From UBA4312 sp002394635 (GTDB lineage Bacteria > Bacillota_I > Bacilli_A > Erysipelotrichales > Erysipelotrichaceae): a stretch of 64,000 bases of DNA. The stretch lies in NCBI GenBank assembly GCA_946539765.1, contig CAMNHO010000001.1:62001-126000 (forward strand), in the 5' to 3' direction. The notes below the pieces were generated by a model. That model was given only the letters and a program-made list of their open reading frames with translations. It did no database searches and was not told where the DNA came from. A program made the position numbers and the translations under genes. Positions 26,728 through 35,059 of the stretch are shown piece by piece. Within the stretch, counting starts at the first letter, position 1. Each line of letters starts with the position of its first letter.

Positions 26728-27438
26728 ATGAAACCAGTAAAAAAAGCAAGTGAAATGACAGTGAAGGAACTCGCTTCCTATATTGATTATTCGGTATTAA
26801 AACCGGAATTTACCGAGCAGGAAATTATTGATCTGACTAAAGATGGGGTACAATTAGGCTGTGCAACTATCTGTATCAATCCAGGATATATGGATCTATG
26901 CGAACCTTATGTAAAAGGAACCGATACGATGTTATGTCCGGTAACGGATTTCCCGTTTGGGGATAGCAGCACCGAAAGTCGTATACAACAAATTGAACAG
27001 GTCGCAAAATACGATACAGTCAAGGAAGTGGACATTGTTGCGAATTTTGGAAAGATCCGTTCCGGAAAGATGGATGAAGTCGTGGAGGATCTGAAGGCTT
27101 GTGCACAGGCAGCACATAAATATGGCCGTGAACTAAAGGTTATTCTTGAAACCGATGCATTAACGGATGAACAGATCAAAGCCGGATGTGAGGCTGTCAT
27201 TGCGGCAGGGGCTGATTTCATTAAAACAAGTACGGGATTTTTGACCGGGCATGAAGCTAAAGGCGCTGCCGTGGATGTCATCAAGATGATCATGGAAGTA
27301 AACCAGGGTCGTGTCAAGATCAAAGGAAGCGGATGTATCCGAACCAGAGAACATTTCTTACAGTTGATCGATATGGGCATTGACCGCATGGGTGTTGGAT
27401 ATCGGAGTGTGCCGGTGGTTTTGGATCTGAATAAATAG
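26728..27438 (+). CDS. deoC: Deoxyribose-phosphate aldolase
   Basis: Class I aldolase of 236 aa that reversibly cleaves 2-deoxyribose 5-phosphate to glyceraldehyde 3-phosphate and acetaldehyde. The Schiff-base lysine is Lys166 in FIKTSTGF; VDIVANFG and the phosphate-binding KGSGCIR (usually GSGGIR) are also visible. Length is typical. AAGGAGG lies about 30 bases upstream, separated by a palindrome. It is followed after 15 bases by the glycyl radical enzyme gene, so acetaldehyde or a related product may link the two enzymes, or DeoC may be a relative acting on another substrate. Confidence 0.9.
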   Translation: MKPVKKASEMTVKELASYIDYSVLKPEFTEQEIIDLTKDGVQLGCATICINPGYMDLCEPYVKGTDTMLCPVTDFPFGDSSTESRIQQIEQVAKYDTVKEVDIVANFGKIRSGKMDEVVEDLKACAQAAHKYGRELKVILETDALTDEQIKAGCEAVIAAGADFIKTSTGFLTGHEAKGAAVDVIKMIMEVNQGRVKIKGSGCIRTREHFLQLIDMGIDRMGVGYRSVPVVLDLNK

Positions 27439-27453
27439 ATAAGGAGGAATCCT

Positions 27454-29805
27454 ATGCGTACACAGCGTACAGAACGATTACGCCAGAAGATGGTACAAAG
27501 AAAAGCGACCCTTTGTTCACAAAGAGCAAAATTATATACGGAATCGTTTCAGCAGACGGAAGGACAATCGTATATTCTTCGCAAAGCGAAAGCTTTTGCG
27601 TATACGTTGGAAAATATGTCCATCTATCTGGAACCGGATTCACTGATCTTTGGAAACCAGGCTTCGCGCAATTTTGCGGCGCCGATCTTTCCGGAGTATT
27701 CGATCCAGTGGGTTGTGGATGAACTGGATTCCTTTTCCTTGCGGGAAGGGGATGTCTTCTATGTGGATGAACAAACCAAAGAGGACATTCGGCAGATTGC
27801 CGGATACTGGATAGGAAAAACCCATGAAGACCGGGTGAATGCCCATCTGACAGAGGCCATCCGTCTGGCTGAAAAGCAGGGTGTTTTACACCGGGGCGGC
27901 ATTTCGATGAGTGGAGATGGTCATATTGTTCCGGATCATGAAACCGTATTGAAAACCGGATTTCGTCAATTGATCGAACAAGCCAGGCAGAAGCTGGAAC
28001 AAGCGGATCTGACACGAGAAAATATCGATTTCTATACATCGGTGATCGTGTCTTTGGAAGGAGCCCTGGCGTTCTTTAAACGATATGCGGCTCTGGCTCG
28101 GAAAACCTATGAAACAAGCGGTGATCCGATGTTTTTGCAGATTGCGGATGTGGCGGACCATTTGATGGAACGGCCGGCCCAAAGCTTTTATGAAGCAGTG
28201 GAAGCGTGTTATATGATCCATGTTCTGCAGATGATCGAAAGTAACGGGCATTCTTTCTGCTACGGTCGGTTTGATCAATATATCTATCCATACTATCAAA
28301 ACGATATCGATAAAGGGATCCTGACCAAAGAGCAGGCCTTGGAAATCATTGCGCATATGTTCATTATGAACTCTTCGTGTAATAAGGTACGTCCATATGG
28401 CCATACCAAGTTTTCGCAAGGGTATCCCCTATATTCCAACCTTGTGGTCGGTGGGCTGACACCACAGATGGAGGATGGAACCAATGAGGTGACGTATTTA
28501 TGTATTGAAGCAATGCATCAATGCTCTTTAGCGGAACCGAATTTTTCAGCCCGTTATCATGAAAAAAGCCCGCGTTCTTATATCCGGGCCTGTGCTGAAT
28601 TGATCCGGACCGGTTGTGGTATGCCGAGTATGTTTAATGACCATGTTGTCGCCAGAGGATTGATGGATCTGGGCATCCCGAAGGAAGATGCGTATGATTA
28701 TTGTCCGATCGGTTGTGTCGAGACTGGTGTACAAGGAAAATATGGACATCGGGCTACCGGTATGACCTATGTGAACTGGGGCAAGGTATTTGAGATCATT
28801 CTTTATGGTGGTACCGATCCGAATACGGGAATCCACATGATGGATCTCGAGCATTCTTTAAATTCCTATGAGCATCTATGGAACGAATGGAAACGCTTCT
28901 TGAAGTTCTATTCTGATATCAGTGTGGAATGCGATGCCATCTGTGATGAGTCTCTGGCTATCTATGATGTGGATCCGTTTGCATCCTGTCTGATCCAGAA
29001 TGCCATGGTACTTGGGAAAACATTAAAGAACGGTGGCTGTAAATATGACGTGGTATCTCAGTCCAATATCGGACCGGTAATCGTTGGAAATTCCTTATAT
29101 GTGATGAAGAAGCTGGTCTATGAGCAAAAGAAGTTTACATTGGACGAGTTGATGAATGCCTTGAAGGATAACTGGCAGTCAGATTCTTCCCGTTATATAA
29201 AGAAACAGATCGACCGGATCGACAAGTTTGGCAACGATGTGGATGAAGTGGACAGCATCGTAGCGGATGTGTTCCATTCGTATCTGGATCTGCTGCCGGA
29301 TTATCAAACACTTCGTAAGGATCAAGGACCGCAGGTCAGTGCCTATACGATGTCCACCAGCAACATCACCTCGTATGTACCGAATGGATTTGTGGTGGGA
29401 GCGACCCCGGATGGCCGCTATGCCGGCACACCGTTAAACGAAGGCTGTTCGCCAACGCAGGGGACGGACCGGAATGGACCGACCAGTGTTATCAACAGTG
29501 TAGCGAAACTGCCGAATCACAAGGTAGCCGCCGGCCAGCTTTTGAATATGCGTTTTTCACCGGCAACCTTACAGGGAGAAGAGAATCTGGAACGCTTTGT
29601 GGATTTTCTGATCGTCAGCAACCGAAAAGGGATCTACCATAACCAGTTTAATGTGGTCAGCAGCAACCAGCTGATGCAGGCAAAAAAGAATCCGGAACAA
29701 TATGCCGACCTGATCGTACGGGTCGCCGGCTATTGTGCGCAGTTCGTTTCTCTAATGCCGCAGACGCAGGACGCGATTATCGCCCGTACGGAGAATGTGT
29801 GGTAA
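27454..29805 (+). CDS. Glycyl radical enzyme, glycerol/propanediol dehydratase-like group
   Basis: Oxygen-sensitive glycyl radical enzyme of 783 aa. The active-site loop is CPIGCVETG, with thiyl Cys421 and general-base Glu423. The GCVE form is that of the diol dehydratase, hydroxyproline dehydratase and choline lyase branch, not of pyruvate formate-lyase. The C-terminal radical loop is RVAGYCAQF with Gly759, followed by QTQDAIIARTE. Length fits the dehydratase/PflD subgroup. AAGGAGGAATCCT gives a strong start. No activating radical-SAM gene is adjacent, so the activase must lie elsewhere. Neighbouring deoC recalls the E. coli aldolase-GRE pairs (fsaB/pflD, fsaA/ybiW). The substrate is unknown. 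Confidence 0.9.
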   Translation: MRTQRTERLRQKMVQRKATLCSQRAKLYTESFQQTEGQSYILRKAKAFAYTLENMSIYLEPDSLIFGNQASRNFAAPIFPEYSIQWVVDELDSFSLREGDVFYVDEQTKEDIRQIAGYWIGKTHEDRVNAHLTEAIRLAEKQGVLHRGGISMSGDGHIVPDHETVLKTGFRQLIEQARQKLEQADLTRENIDFYTSVIVSLEGALAFFKRYAALARKTYETSGDPMFLQIADVADHLMERPAQSFYEAVEACYMIHVLQMIESNGHSFCYGRFDQYIYPYYQNDIDKGILTKEQALEIIAHMFIMNSSCNKVRPYGHTKFSQGYPLYSNLVVGGLTPQMEDGTNEVTYLCIEAMHQCSLAEPNFSARYHEKSPRSYIRACAELIRTGCGMPSMFNDHVVARGLMDLGIPKEDAYDYCPIGCVETGVQGKYGHRATGMTYVNWGKVFEIILYGGTDPNTGIHMMDLEHSLNSYEHLWNEWKRFLKFYSDISVECDAICDESLAIYDVDPFASCLIQNAMVLGKTLKNGGCKYDVVSQSNIGPVIVGNSLYVMKKLVYEQKKFTLDELMNALKDNWQSDSSRYIKKQIDRIDKFGNDVDEVDSIVADVFHSYLDLLPDYQTLRKDQGPQVSAYTMSTSNITSYVPNGFVVGATPDGRYAGTPLNEGCSPTQGTDRNGPTSVINSVAKLPNHKVAAGQLLNMRFSPATLQGEENLERFVDFLIVSNRKGIYHNQFNVVSSNQLMQAKKNPEQYADLIVRVAGYCAQFVSLMPQTQDAIIARTENVW

Positions 29806-29806
29806 T

Positions 29807-30580
29807 ATGCTGGCAACGGATAGAAAAGATTATATCCTGGCTTCTATCAAGCGGGTCGGAACGGTCACGGTACGTCAGCTGGCATTGCAGCTGCATGTTA
29901 CGGAAGTGACCATTCGTCGAGATCTGGAGGAAATGGAAGCCCAGGGCTTGTTGGAAAGGGTCCATGGAGGAGCCAGACGTCTGGAAAAGAAGGGAATCTT
30001 ATCCTTTAGCAGTGAATACAAGATGATGGATCGCTTACAGTTCCATTATCCGCAAAAGGAGGCCATCTGTAAAAAGGCGGCTTCGATGATCGAGGATGGA
30101 GACTGTGTATTCATAGACGGAGGGACATCGTTATTGCCGATCCTTCCATACATCGCTTCCAAAAGGATCAAGATCGTCACACACAACATTTTGATCCAGC
30201 AGACCTTTGAGAGCACGGAAGCGGAATTGTTCTGTTTAGGTGGACGAATGGTACCGGATTATAAAATGACGGTAGGTCCGATTGCCATGAAGGCGCTGGA
30301 TGCCTTTAACTTCGATCTGACCTTGATTGGGTGTGCCGGGATCAATATGCACACACAGACTGTATATACAGCAGAAATGGATACGATGATCATCAAACAG
30401 AAAGCGATGCAAAATAGTCATAAGTCGTATTTACTGGTGGATTCATCCAAGACAAATGTAAAAGGATTTTGTAACTTTACGTCTTTCTCATCCTTTGATG
30501 GCATTTTGATCGATGAGAATCTGCAGACAAATGAATATCCTGCCAATTTCATTTTGGTCCCGACAAAAGATACATTGTAA
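29807..30580 (+). CDS. DeoR-family transcriptional regulator
   Basis: Sugar-responsive repressor of 257 aa. The N-terminal winged helix has VRQLALQLHVTEVTIRRDLEEME, and RVHGGARR follows as in all DeoR proteins. The C-terminal sugar-phosphate-binding (isomerase-like) domain shows FIDGGTSLLPIL and the DSSKTNVKGF ending. ATG 29807 was chosen over 29795 because it starts the family's usual MLA...RKDYIL N-terminus, just after the stop of the GRE gene. It probably controls the deoC-GRE-deoR operon, responding to a phosphorylated sugar. Confidence 0.88.
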   Translation: MLATDRKDYILASIKRVGTVTVRQLALQLHVTEVTIRRDLEEMEAQGLLERVHGGARRLEKKGILSFSSEYKMMDRLQFHYPQKEAICKKAASMIEDGDCVFIDGGTSLLPILPYIASKRIKIVTHNILIQQTFESTEAELFCLGGRMVPDYKMTVGPIAMKALDAFNFDLTLIGCAGINMHTQTVYTAEMDTMIIKQKAMQNSHKSYLLVDSSKTNVKGFCNFTSFSSFDGILIDENLQTNEYPANFILVPTKDTL

Positions 30581-30581
30581 A

Positions 30582-30619
30582 GAAGAATTGTTTTTCAAAA
30601 AATGAAACAATTCTTTTTT
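30582..30619 (+). terminator. Terminator of the deoC operon
   Basis: Inverted repeat AGAATTGTTT/AAACAATTCT with an 11-base loop followed by six T residues, right after the DeoR gene stop. Confidence 0.8.
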
Positions 30620-30632
30620 ATAGATTAATGAA

Positions 30633-30674
30633 TTTGTCCTGCATCGATGTTAGATCTTTTGGAAGCAGGACAAA
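30633..30674 (+). promoter_or_regulatory. Ten-base inverted repeat in the phzF leader
   Basis: TTTGTCCTGC and GCAGGACAAA form a perfect ten-base inverted repeat separated by 22 bases, directly before the phzF ribosome site. It could be a regulator site or an RNA hairpin that affects translation. It is not followed by a T run, so it is not an ordinary terminator. Confidence 0.45.
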
Positions 30675-30695
30675 ACGAAAGGAGTATACAGGAAA

Positions 30696-31481
30696 ATGAA
30701 ACAATACATCGTGGACGCTTTTACAGAGGCTCCATTTACCGGGAATCCGGCTGCTGTCTGTGTGATGGATCATTGGTCGCAACAAAAGGCAATGATGAAA
30801 CTAGCCATGGAGAACAACCTATCGGAAACCGCCTTTGTGGTCAAAGAAGGCAGCCGATATCGGCTTCGTTGGTTTACGCCGGTGACGGAAGTTGAATTAT
30901 GTGGCCATGCCACCCTGGCATCGGCGTATGTCATCCTTACCCAGTATGAACCGGATCGGGATGAGGTGCAGTTTGAAACCATCAGCGGGCTCCTGACAGT
31001 AAAAAGGCAGAAGGATCAGTATGCGATGGATTTTCCGACATCTCCATTAAAAGACATACCAGTCACGGATGCGATGGAAGAAGCTTTCGGGATCCGGCCA
31101 AAGCGAGCAGTCCTGGGAATGGATCTGATCTGTGTATTTGAAAAGGAAGAGCAGATAAAGCAGATGCAGCCGGATTTCAATAAGCTGACAAAGATCGAAG
31201 GACGTATCCAGAATGCGACAGCACGAGGCAGCCATGTTGATTGTGTGTCCCGCAGCTTTGCTCCGAAGCTGGGGATCCATGAGGATCCGGTCTGTGGTTC
31301 CGCTCATTGCCAGATTGCTTCGTATTGAGCCCAAGAGCTCAAAAAGAAAGAGATCACCGCATTTCAGGCATCCAAAAGGACAGGTACTTTGTACTGCCAT
31401 ATACGTGAGAATGGTCGTATAACGATCTGCGGACAAGCGGTTCTGGTTTCCATCAACGAAATGTTTGTTGATCTGGGATAG
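30696..31481 (+). pseudogene. PhzF-family isomerase gene, interrupted by an in-frame TGA
   Basis: PhzF/DAP-epimerase-fold protein. N-terminal half: VDAFTEAPFTGNPAAVCVMD, then NLSETAFVV with the catalytic Glu, and VELCGHATLASAYV; C-terminal half: DPVCGSAHCQIASY. The frame is closed by TGA at 31326-31328, then continues to TAG at 31479 with AQELKKKEITAFQASKRTG and ITICGQAVLV, the expected family C-terminus. In PhzF proteins a Trp follows the Tyr here (YWA), so TGA replaces TGG. Read through it is 261 codons. The short form lacks the last 50 residues and is probably unstable. The natural substrate of most PhzF relatives is unknown. Confidence 0.75.
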
Positions 31482-31492
31482 GATTGTTATTT

Positions 31493-31521
31493 TAGACAGA
31501 CTTTTATAAAAATGATAGAAT
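31493..31521 (+). promoter_or_regulatory. Promoter of azlCD, leaderless type
   Basis: TAGACA and TAGAAT separated by 17 bases. The -10 box ends seven bases before the azlC ATG and no ribosome site is visible, so the transcript probably begins at or next to the start codon. Confidence 0.6.
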
Positions 31522-31528
31522 AGCTCAT

Positions 31529-32206
31529 ATGATGAAAAAAACGATCCAAAAGGCTTTTATAACGTCTTTGCCTGTAATGGCAGGCTATATTGTATTGGGA
31601 ATTGCCTTCGGTATTTTGTTAAAGGAGAAAGGATTTTCTATTGTATGGGCTTTTATGATGAGCTTGACGATTTATGCCGGATCGATGGAATTTGTGGCCA
31701 TTCATCTGCTGGATGCCGGGGCCTCTCTTGTTTCGGCAGCGATGATGACCTTGTTGGTAAATGCTCGTCATTTGATCTATAGTTTATCCATGCTTGAACG
31801 ATATCAGGATACCAGACCTTTTAAACCGTATTTGATCTTCGGATTGACCGATGAAACGTATGCGCTTGTATGCAACGGGGCTCCGGAGGATGTGGACGAA
31901 AAAGCCTATTATTTTTTTCTGACATTGTTTGATCAATGTTACTGGCTGACCGGAAGTGTGTTAGGGGCCTTTTTGGGTTCTTTTATACCGTTTGATACCA
32001 CGGGTATCGATTTTTCTATGACAGCTTTGTTTATTACTATCTTTGTTGATCAGATCCTGAAAGCGGATTCCTGTATACCGGGAGTGATCGGGATCGGTTG
32101 TTCCGTGCTTTCCTTGTGCATTTTCGGTGCTTCCCGCTTTTTGATTCCAGCGATGATCGGGATCATCGGGCTGTTGATCCTGGTGGAACGGAAAGGAGAC
32201 GACTAG
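31529..32206 (+). CDS. azlC: Branched-chain amino acid exporter large subunit, AzlC family
   Basis: Membrane protein of 225 aa. It carries AzlC features: SLPVMAGYIVLGIAFGILL at the N-terminus, YAGSMEFVAIHLL near residue 50, LLVNARHLIYSLSML near residue 78, and FGLTDETYAL. With AzlD it exports branched-chain amino acids (and analogues such as azaleucine). An in-frame ATG follows directly at 31532. The azlD start is two bases after its stop. Confidence 0.92.
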   Translation: MMKKTIQKAFITSLPVMAGYIVLGIAFGILLKEKGFSIVWAFMMSLTIYAGSMEFVAIHLLDAGASLVSAAMMTLLVNARHLIYSLSMLERYQDTRPFKPYLIFGLTDETYALVCNGAPEDVDEKAYYFFLTLFDQCYWLTGSVLGAFLGSFIPFDTTGIDFSMTALFITIFVDQILKADSCIPGVIGIGCSVLSLCIFGASRFLIPAMIGIIGLLILVERKGDD

Positions 32207-32208
32207 AG

Positions 32209-32532
32209 ATGAACCGCTCAGTAAGTATTGTCATTGTGATTGCAGCTGTTACCGCAATGACCCGCTTTTTGCCGTTTCTTCTTTTTCCATCAGGGAAAAA
32301 GGCACCTGCATTTCTGCAACAGATCACCGATCGATTACCGATGGCTGTCATGGGGATGCTGGTCGTCTATTGTTTGAAGGACGTTTCCCCATGGAGCTCG
32401 TCGCATGGGATCCCGGAATTCATTGCGGTTGTCATCGTCGTGCTTTCTTATGTATACAAAAGAAATGTGATCCTATCGATCGTATTGGGAACCCTTATCT
32501 ATATGTTTTTGGTGCAGGGGGCTTTTTTATGA
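32209..32532 (+). CDS. azlD: Branched-chain amino acid exporter small subunit, AzlD family
   Basis: Membrane protein of 107 aa with four hydrophobic segments and the AzlD pattern TAMTRFLPFLLFPSGKKAP and LPMAVMGMLVVYCLKDVS. ATG 32209 follows AAAGGAG and makes a normal-length protein; an upstream in-frame ATG at 32098 would only read through azlC. The stop overlaps the next start by four bases. Confidence 0.9.
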   Translation: MNRSVSIVIVIAAVTAMTRFLPFLLFPSGKKAPAFLQQITDRLPMAVMGMLVVYCLKDVSPWSSSHGIPEFIAVVIVVLSYVYKRNVILSIVLGTLIYMFLVQGAFL

Positions 32533-33125
32533 TCGTATGGAGCGTACAGCCTAAAAGTGTTTTGGCAGACCTGGAACAGTATGGTACGATCCGATGTGAT
32601 CCGTCCCGTTCCTTTAATTTGTCAAAAACAGATTCCTTGAAGCAGCCATACCAATGGTTGATGAAGAAGATGGAAGAAAGGATCGGGAAAAGACCAGAGG
32701 GGGTCTCCTATCCGATCTGGGCATGGCATACGTGGGATTTTGAAAGAAAGGCACCTCCATCGGACAGTGCCGCTTTCTTAGAACGGACCGAAGACAAGGT
32801 GGCATTCACACTTGATATTCCTAAAAAGGAAGTGGTATTGACAGATTTTGATGCCTGGCAGTATGTACTAAATGGGTGGCTTTTGACACTGCCTTTGTCC
32901 GATCAGAAACAAAGGGCTCTGGAAACATATTTGGATACTCTAAACGAAAAACAATGGGTGGAAACGATCGAAGCTTCATGGAATTTGGTATTTTTAACCG
33001 ATCCGGTCTGTACACCGGAATATCATCGTGGAAAATATGTGCAGGCGACCTTTTGGGAATTAAAAAAAGAGTATATAATAAATAAGGTGATTTTAGAGAG
33101 GAAGGTTTCGGATGAACACGATTGA
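32529..33125 (+). CDS. DUF3841 protein
   Basis: Cytoplasmic protein of 198 aa. MIVWSVQPKSVL, the YQWLMKKMEERIGKRPEG stretch and YPIWAWHTW identify DUF3841, a widespread family without known function. ATGA overlaps the azlD stop, so it is translated together with the exporter. Start 32529 replaces a longer in-frame reading that would cover azlD. Confidence 0.78.
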   Translation: MIVWSVQPKSVLADLEQYGTIRCDPSRSFNLSKTDSLKQPYQWLMKKMEERIGKRPEGVSYPIWAWHTWDFERKAPPSDSAAFLERTEDKVAFTLDIPKKEVVLTDFDAWQYVLNGWLLTLPLSDQKQRALETYLDTLNEKQWVETIEASWNLVFLTDPVCTPEYHRGKYVQATFWELKKEYIINKVILERKVSDEHD

Positions 33126-33420
33126 TTTTGATGTATTCTATAAGCAGTTTTCCAACAGGAGAATCAAGGAAATGTCTTTTTATTTCACATTTGAAATTGT
33201 TGATGTGGAACACTATATTGGCTATAACAAGCGAAAAGGAAAACCTTTTTGGGTCGGTTTCTGTGATTTCCCGGATGGCTGTGCTTTTGATACGCCAGAT
33301 CAGCTGGTGTTAGCAGACATTTTCCGTGGCAAGTCTTTAAAGGAATGGTGGCCAGAGATCCGTATTTACGATATTGACGGATTGTCCTGCCAGGACTGGC
33401 TGGCTTCTTTAGCCAAGTGA
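33112..33420 (+). CDS. Small protein of unknown function
   Basis: Protein of 102 aa, acidic and aromatic-rich, with no membrane segment or signal peptide. GAGGAAGG precedes ATG 33112, which overlaps the DUF3841 gene by 14 bases. Recognisable internal features are YNKRKGKPFWVGFCDFPDG and a C-terminal WLASLAK. No family recognised. The operon position after azlCD and DUF3841 is the only functional hint. Confidence 0.65.
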   Translation: MNTIDFDVFYKQFSNRRIKEMSFYFTFEIVDVEHYIGYNKRKGKPFWVGFCDFPDGCAFDTPDQLVLADIFRGKSLKEWWPEIRIYDIDGLSCQDWLASLAK

Positions 33421-33441
33421 TGGGGTTCCATCGCTTTTTTT
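33416..33441 (+). terminator. Terminator after the azlCD operon
   Basis: Stem AGTGATGG/CCATCGCT with a GGTT loop and a T run, overlapping the end of the preceding gene. The rlmD promoter box TAAAAT lies right behind it. Confidence 0.7.
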
Positions 33442-33457
33442 ATGGTAAAATAGCGGT

Positions 33458-34765
33458 ATGAAAAAAAATGAGCAATATACAGTGACATGTATAGATGATA
33501 CCAATATGGGGTATGGCATCGCCCGGATCGATTCGATGGTCGTCTTTGTTCCTAAAGCGCTCAAAGGGGAAACGGTTCGGATTGCCATTACCAAAGTAAA
33601 GAAGACATATGCCTATTGCCGGGTACTGGATATCGTGGCTCCCTCCAAGGATCGTTGTCAGCCTGTCTGCCAAAAGGCTCGTTTGTGCGGGGGCTGCCAG
33701 CTGCAGCACCTGTCCTATCCGGACCAGCTTACCTTTAAGCACCGACATCTATGTGCACTGTTCAAAGATATACCGGTGTACCGGCCCATTGGAATGGAAC
33801 CAGGACTGTACTATCGCAATAAAGCGCAGTTTCCGGTACAGATCAAGGACAATACAGTCCATATGGGATTTTATCGGACGCATTCCAATGACATAGTTGA
33901 TATCGATGTCTGTCCGATCCAGGATGAGACGATCAATCGTCTTTTTCGCACACTGAAAGAACAGTTGACTGTGGAGCTAGCAGATGGACTGCGTCATGTA
34001 TTGATCCGCCATTCCATCCATACCGGGCAAAGCCAGGTGGTACTGATCGGATCAAAAAGGAACCGGTGGGAACCGCTTGTGGATACCTGTGTCAAGCGAT
34101 TTCCTTCGATCACAAGCTTTGTCTATAATCACAATGACCGAAAAGACAACGTGATCTTGGGGGATACATATGAAGTGCTGTTTGGTCATGATTCCATCAC
34201 GGAAATGTGTAGAGGATATCGGTTCCAGCTTCATTTTAAATCTTTTTTTCAGGTCAATCCGATCCAGATGGAACGGTTGTATCAGACGGCGTATGAGTTT
34301 GCCCGGTTGACCAAGGATATGACGATCGTTGATATGTATGCAGGGACCGGAACGATCGGAATCTGTGCCAGTGCCTATGTAAAAAAAGTTATCGGCGTGG
34401 AGATCGTGCAGGAAGCTGTTGAAAATGCCAGGAAAAACTGTGCCATCAATCATGTTTCCAATTGTGATTATGCTTGCCGGGATGCCACGGAATTTACCTG
34501 CCAAATGAAAGAGTCCAAAGAAAAGGTAGACGTTGTCTTTGTCGATCCGCCTCGAAAAGGAATGACGAAACAAGGAATCCAGGACATTTGTATCATGCAG
34601 CCAGCAAAAATAATCTATATATCCTGCAATCCGCAGACGTTAGCTAGGGATCTGCAGATTTATCGAGCTAACGGTTATCATTGTCAACAAATCCAGCCTG
34701 TCGATATGTTCTGCCAGACTACGGGGATGGAATGCGTGAGTTTGTTGATCCGGCAAAACGGATAG
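33458..34765 (+). CDS. rlmD: 23S rRNA (uracil-C5)-methyltransferase, RlmD/TrmA family
   Basis: SAM-dependent RNA methyltransferase of 435 aa. An N-terminal TRAM-type domain is followed by an iron-sulfur cysteine set (CQPVCQKARLCGGC, residues about 67-80), the SAM site DMYAGTGTIGICA near residue 288, VDPPRKGM, and the catalytic Cys in YISCNPQTLARDL. In Bacillota this family (RlmCD) methylates U747 and U1939 of 23S rRNA, so one enzyme may do both. The ATG lies six bases after a TAAAAT box with no ribosome site, consistent with a leaderless message. Confidence 0.88.
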   Translation: MKKNEQYTVTCIDDTNMGYGIARIDSMVVFVPKALKGETVRIAITKVKKTYAYCRVLDIVAPSKDRCQPVCQKARLCGGCQLQHLSYPDQLTFKHRHLCALFKDIPVYRPIGMEPGLYYRNKAQFPVQIKDNTVHMGFYRTHSNDIVDIDVCPIQDETINRLFRTLKEQLTVELADGLRHVLIRHSIHTGQSQVVLIGSKRNRWEPLVDTCVKRFPSITSFVYNHNDRKDNVILGDTYEVLFGHDSITEMCRGYRFQLHFKSFFQVNPIQMERLYQTAYEFARLTKDMTIVDMYAGTGTIGICASAYVKKVIGVEIVQEAVENARKNCAINHVSNCDYACRDATEFTCQMKESKEKVDVVFVDPPRKGMTKQGIQDICIMQPAKIIYISCNPQTLARDLQIYRANGYHCQQIQPVDMFCQTTGMECVSLLIRQNG

Positions 34766-34819
34766 TTTCGATTCCTCTTTCCATATCAAAATACGTTGAT
34801 GTTCTGGCAGAATGTGTAT

Positions 34820-34848
34820 TTGACAAAGGCCCCACCTTCTATTAAAAT
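34820..34848 (+). promoter_or_regulatory. tRNA-Leu promoter
   Basis: TTGACA and TAAAAT with a 17-base spacer, 13 bases before the mature tRNA. Confidence 0.85.
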
Positions 34849-34861
34849 AGTAAAGGATTCC

Positions 34862-34947
34862 GGGGCCGTGGTGGAATGGTAGACACGCAACTTTGAGGGG
34901 GTTGTGAGCGTATGCTCGTGTGCGTTCAAATCGCATCGGCCTCACCA
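34862..34947 (+). tRNA. tRNA-Leu (anticodon GAG)
   Basis: The 86-nt RNA folds as a class II tRNA. The seven-pair acceptor stem GGGGCCG/CGGCCTC includes one G-U pair. The D arm is followed by an anticodon arm with loop TTGAGGG (anticodon GAG, Leu CUC/CUU). A long variable stem GAGCGTATGCTC and a T arm with GTTCAAATC follow. The CCA end is encoded. It has its own promoter and terminator. Confidence 0.95.
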
Positions 34948-34959
34948 TCAGAAAAAGAT

Positions 34960-34990
34960 ACTGTAAAGATGATTATCTTTGCAGTTTTTT
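34960..34990 (+). terminator. tRNA-Leu terminator
   Basis: Stem ACTGTAAAGAT/ATCTTTGCAGT (one G-U pair) with a four-base loop, then a run of T. Confidence 0.85.
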
Positions 34991-35059
34991 AATGGGATTT
35001 TACTGGATTATAGAATAAAATGGGAGTAAAGTTGAACTAGATTCAGCGGAGGACTTACA

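Noticed and set aside
30696..31481. TGA read as Trp (altered genetic code)
   Set aside because: TGA ends many intact genes here, including ATGA overlaps at 3479-3482, 23156-23159 and 32529-32532, and Trp is otherwise encoded by TGG.
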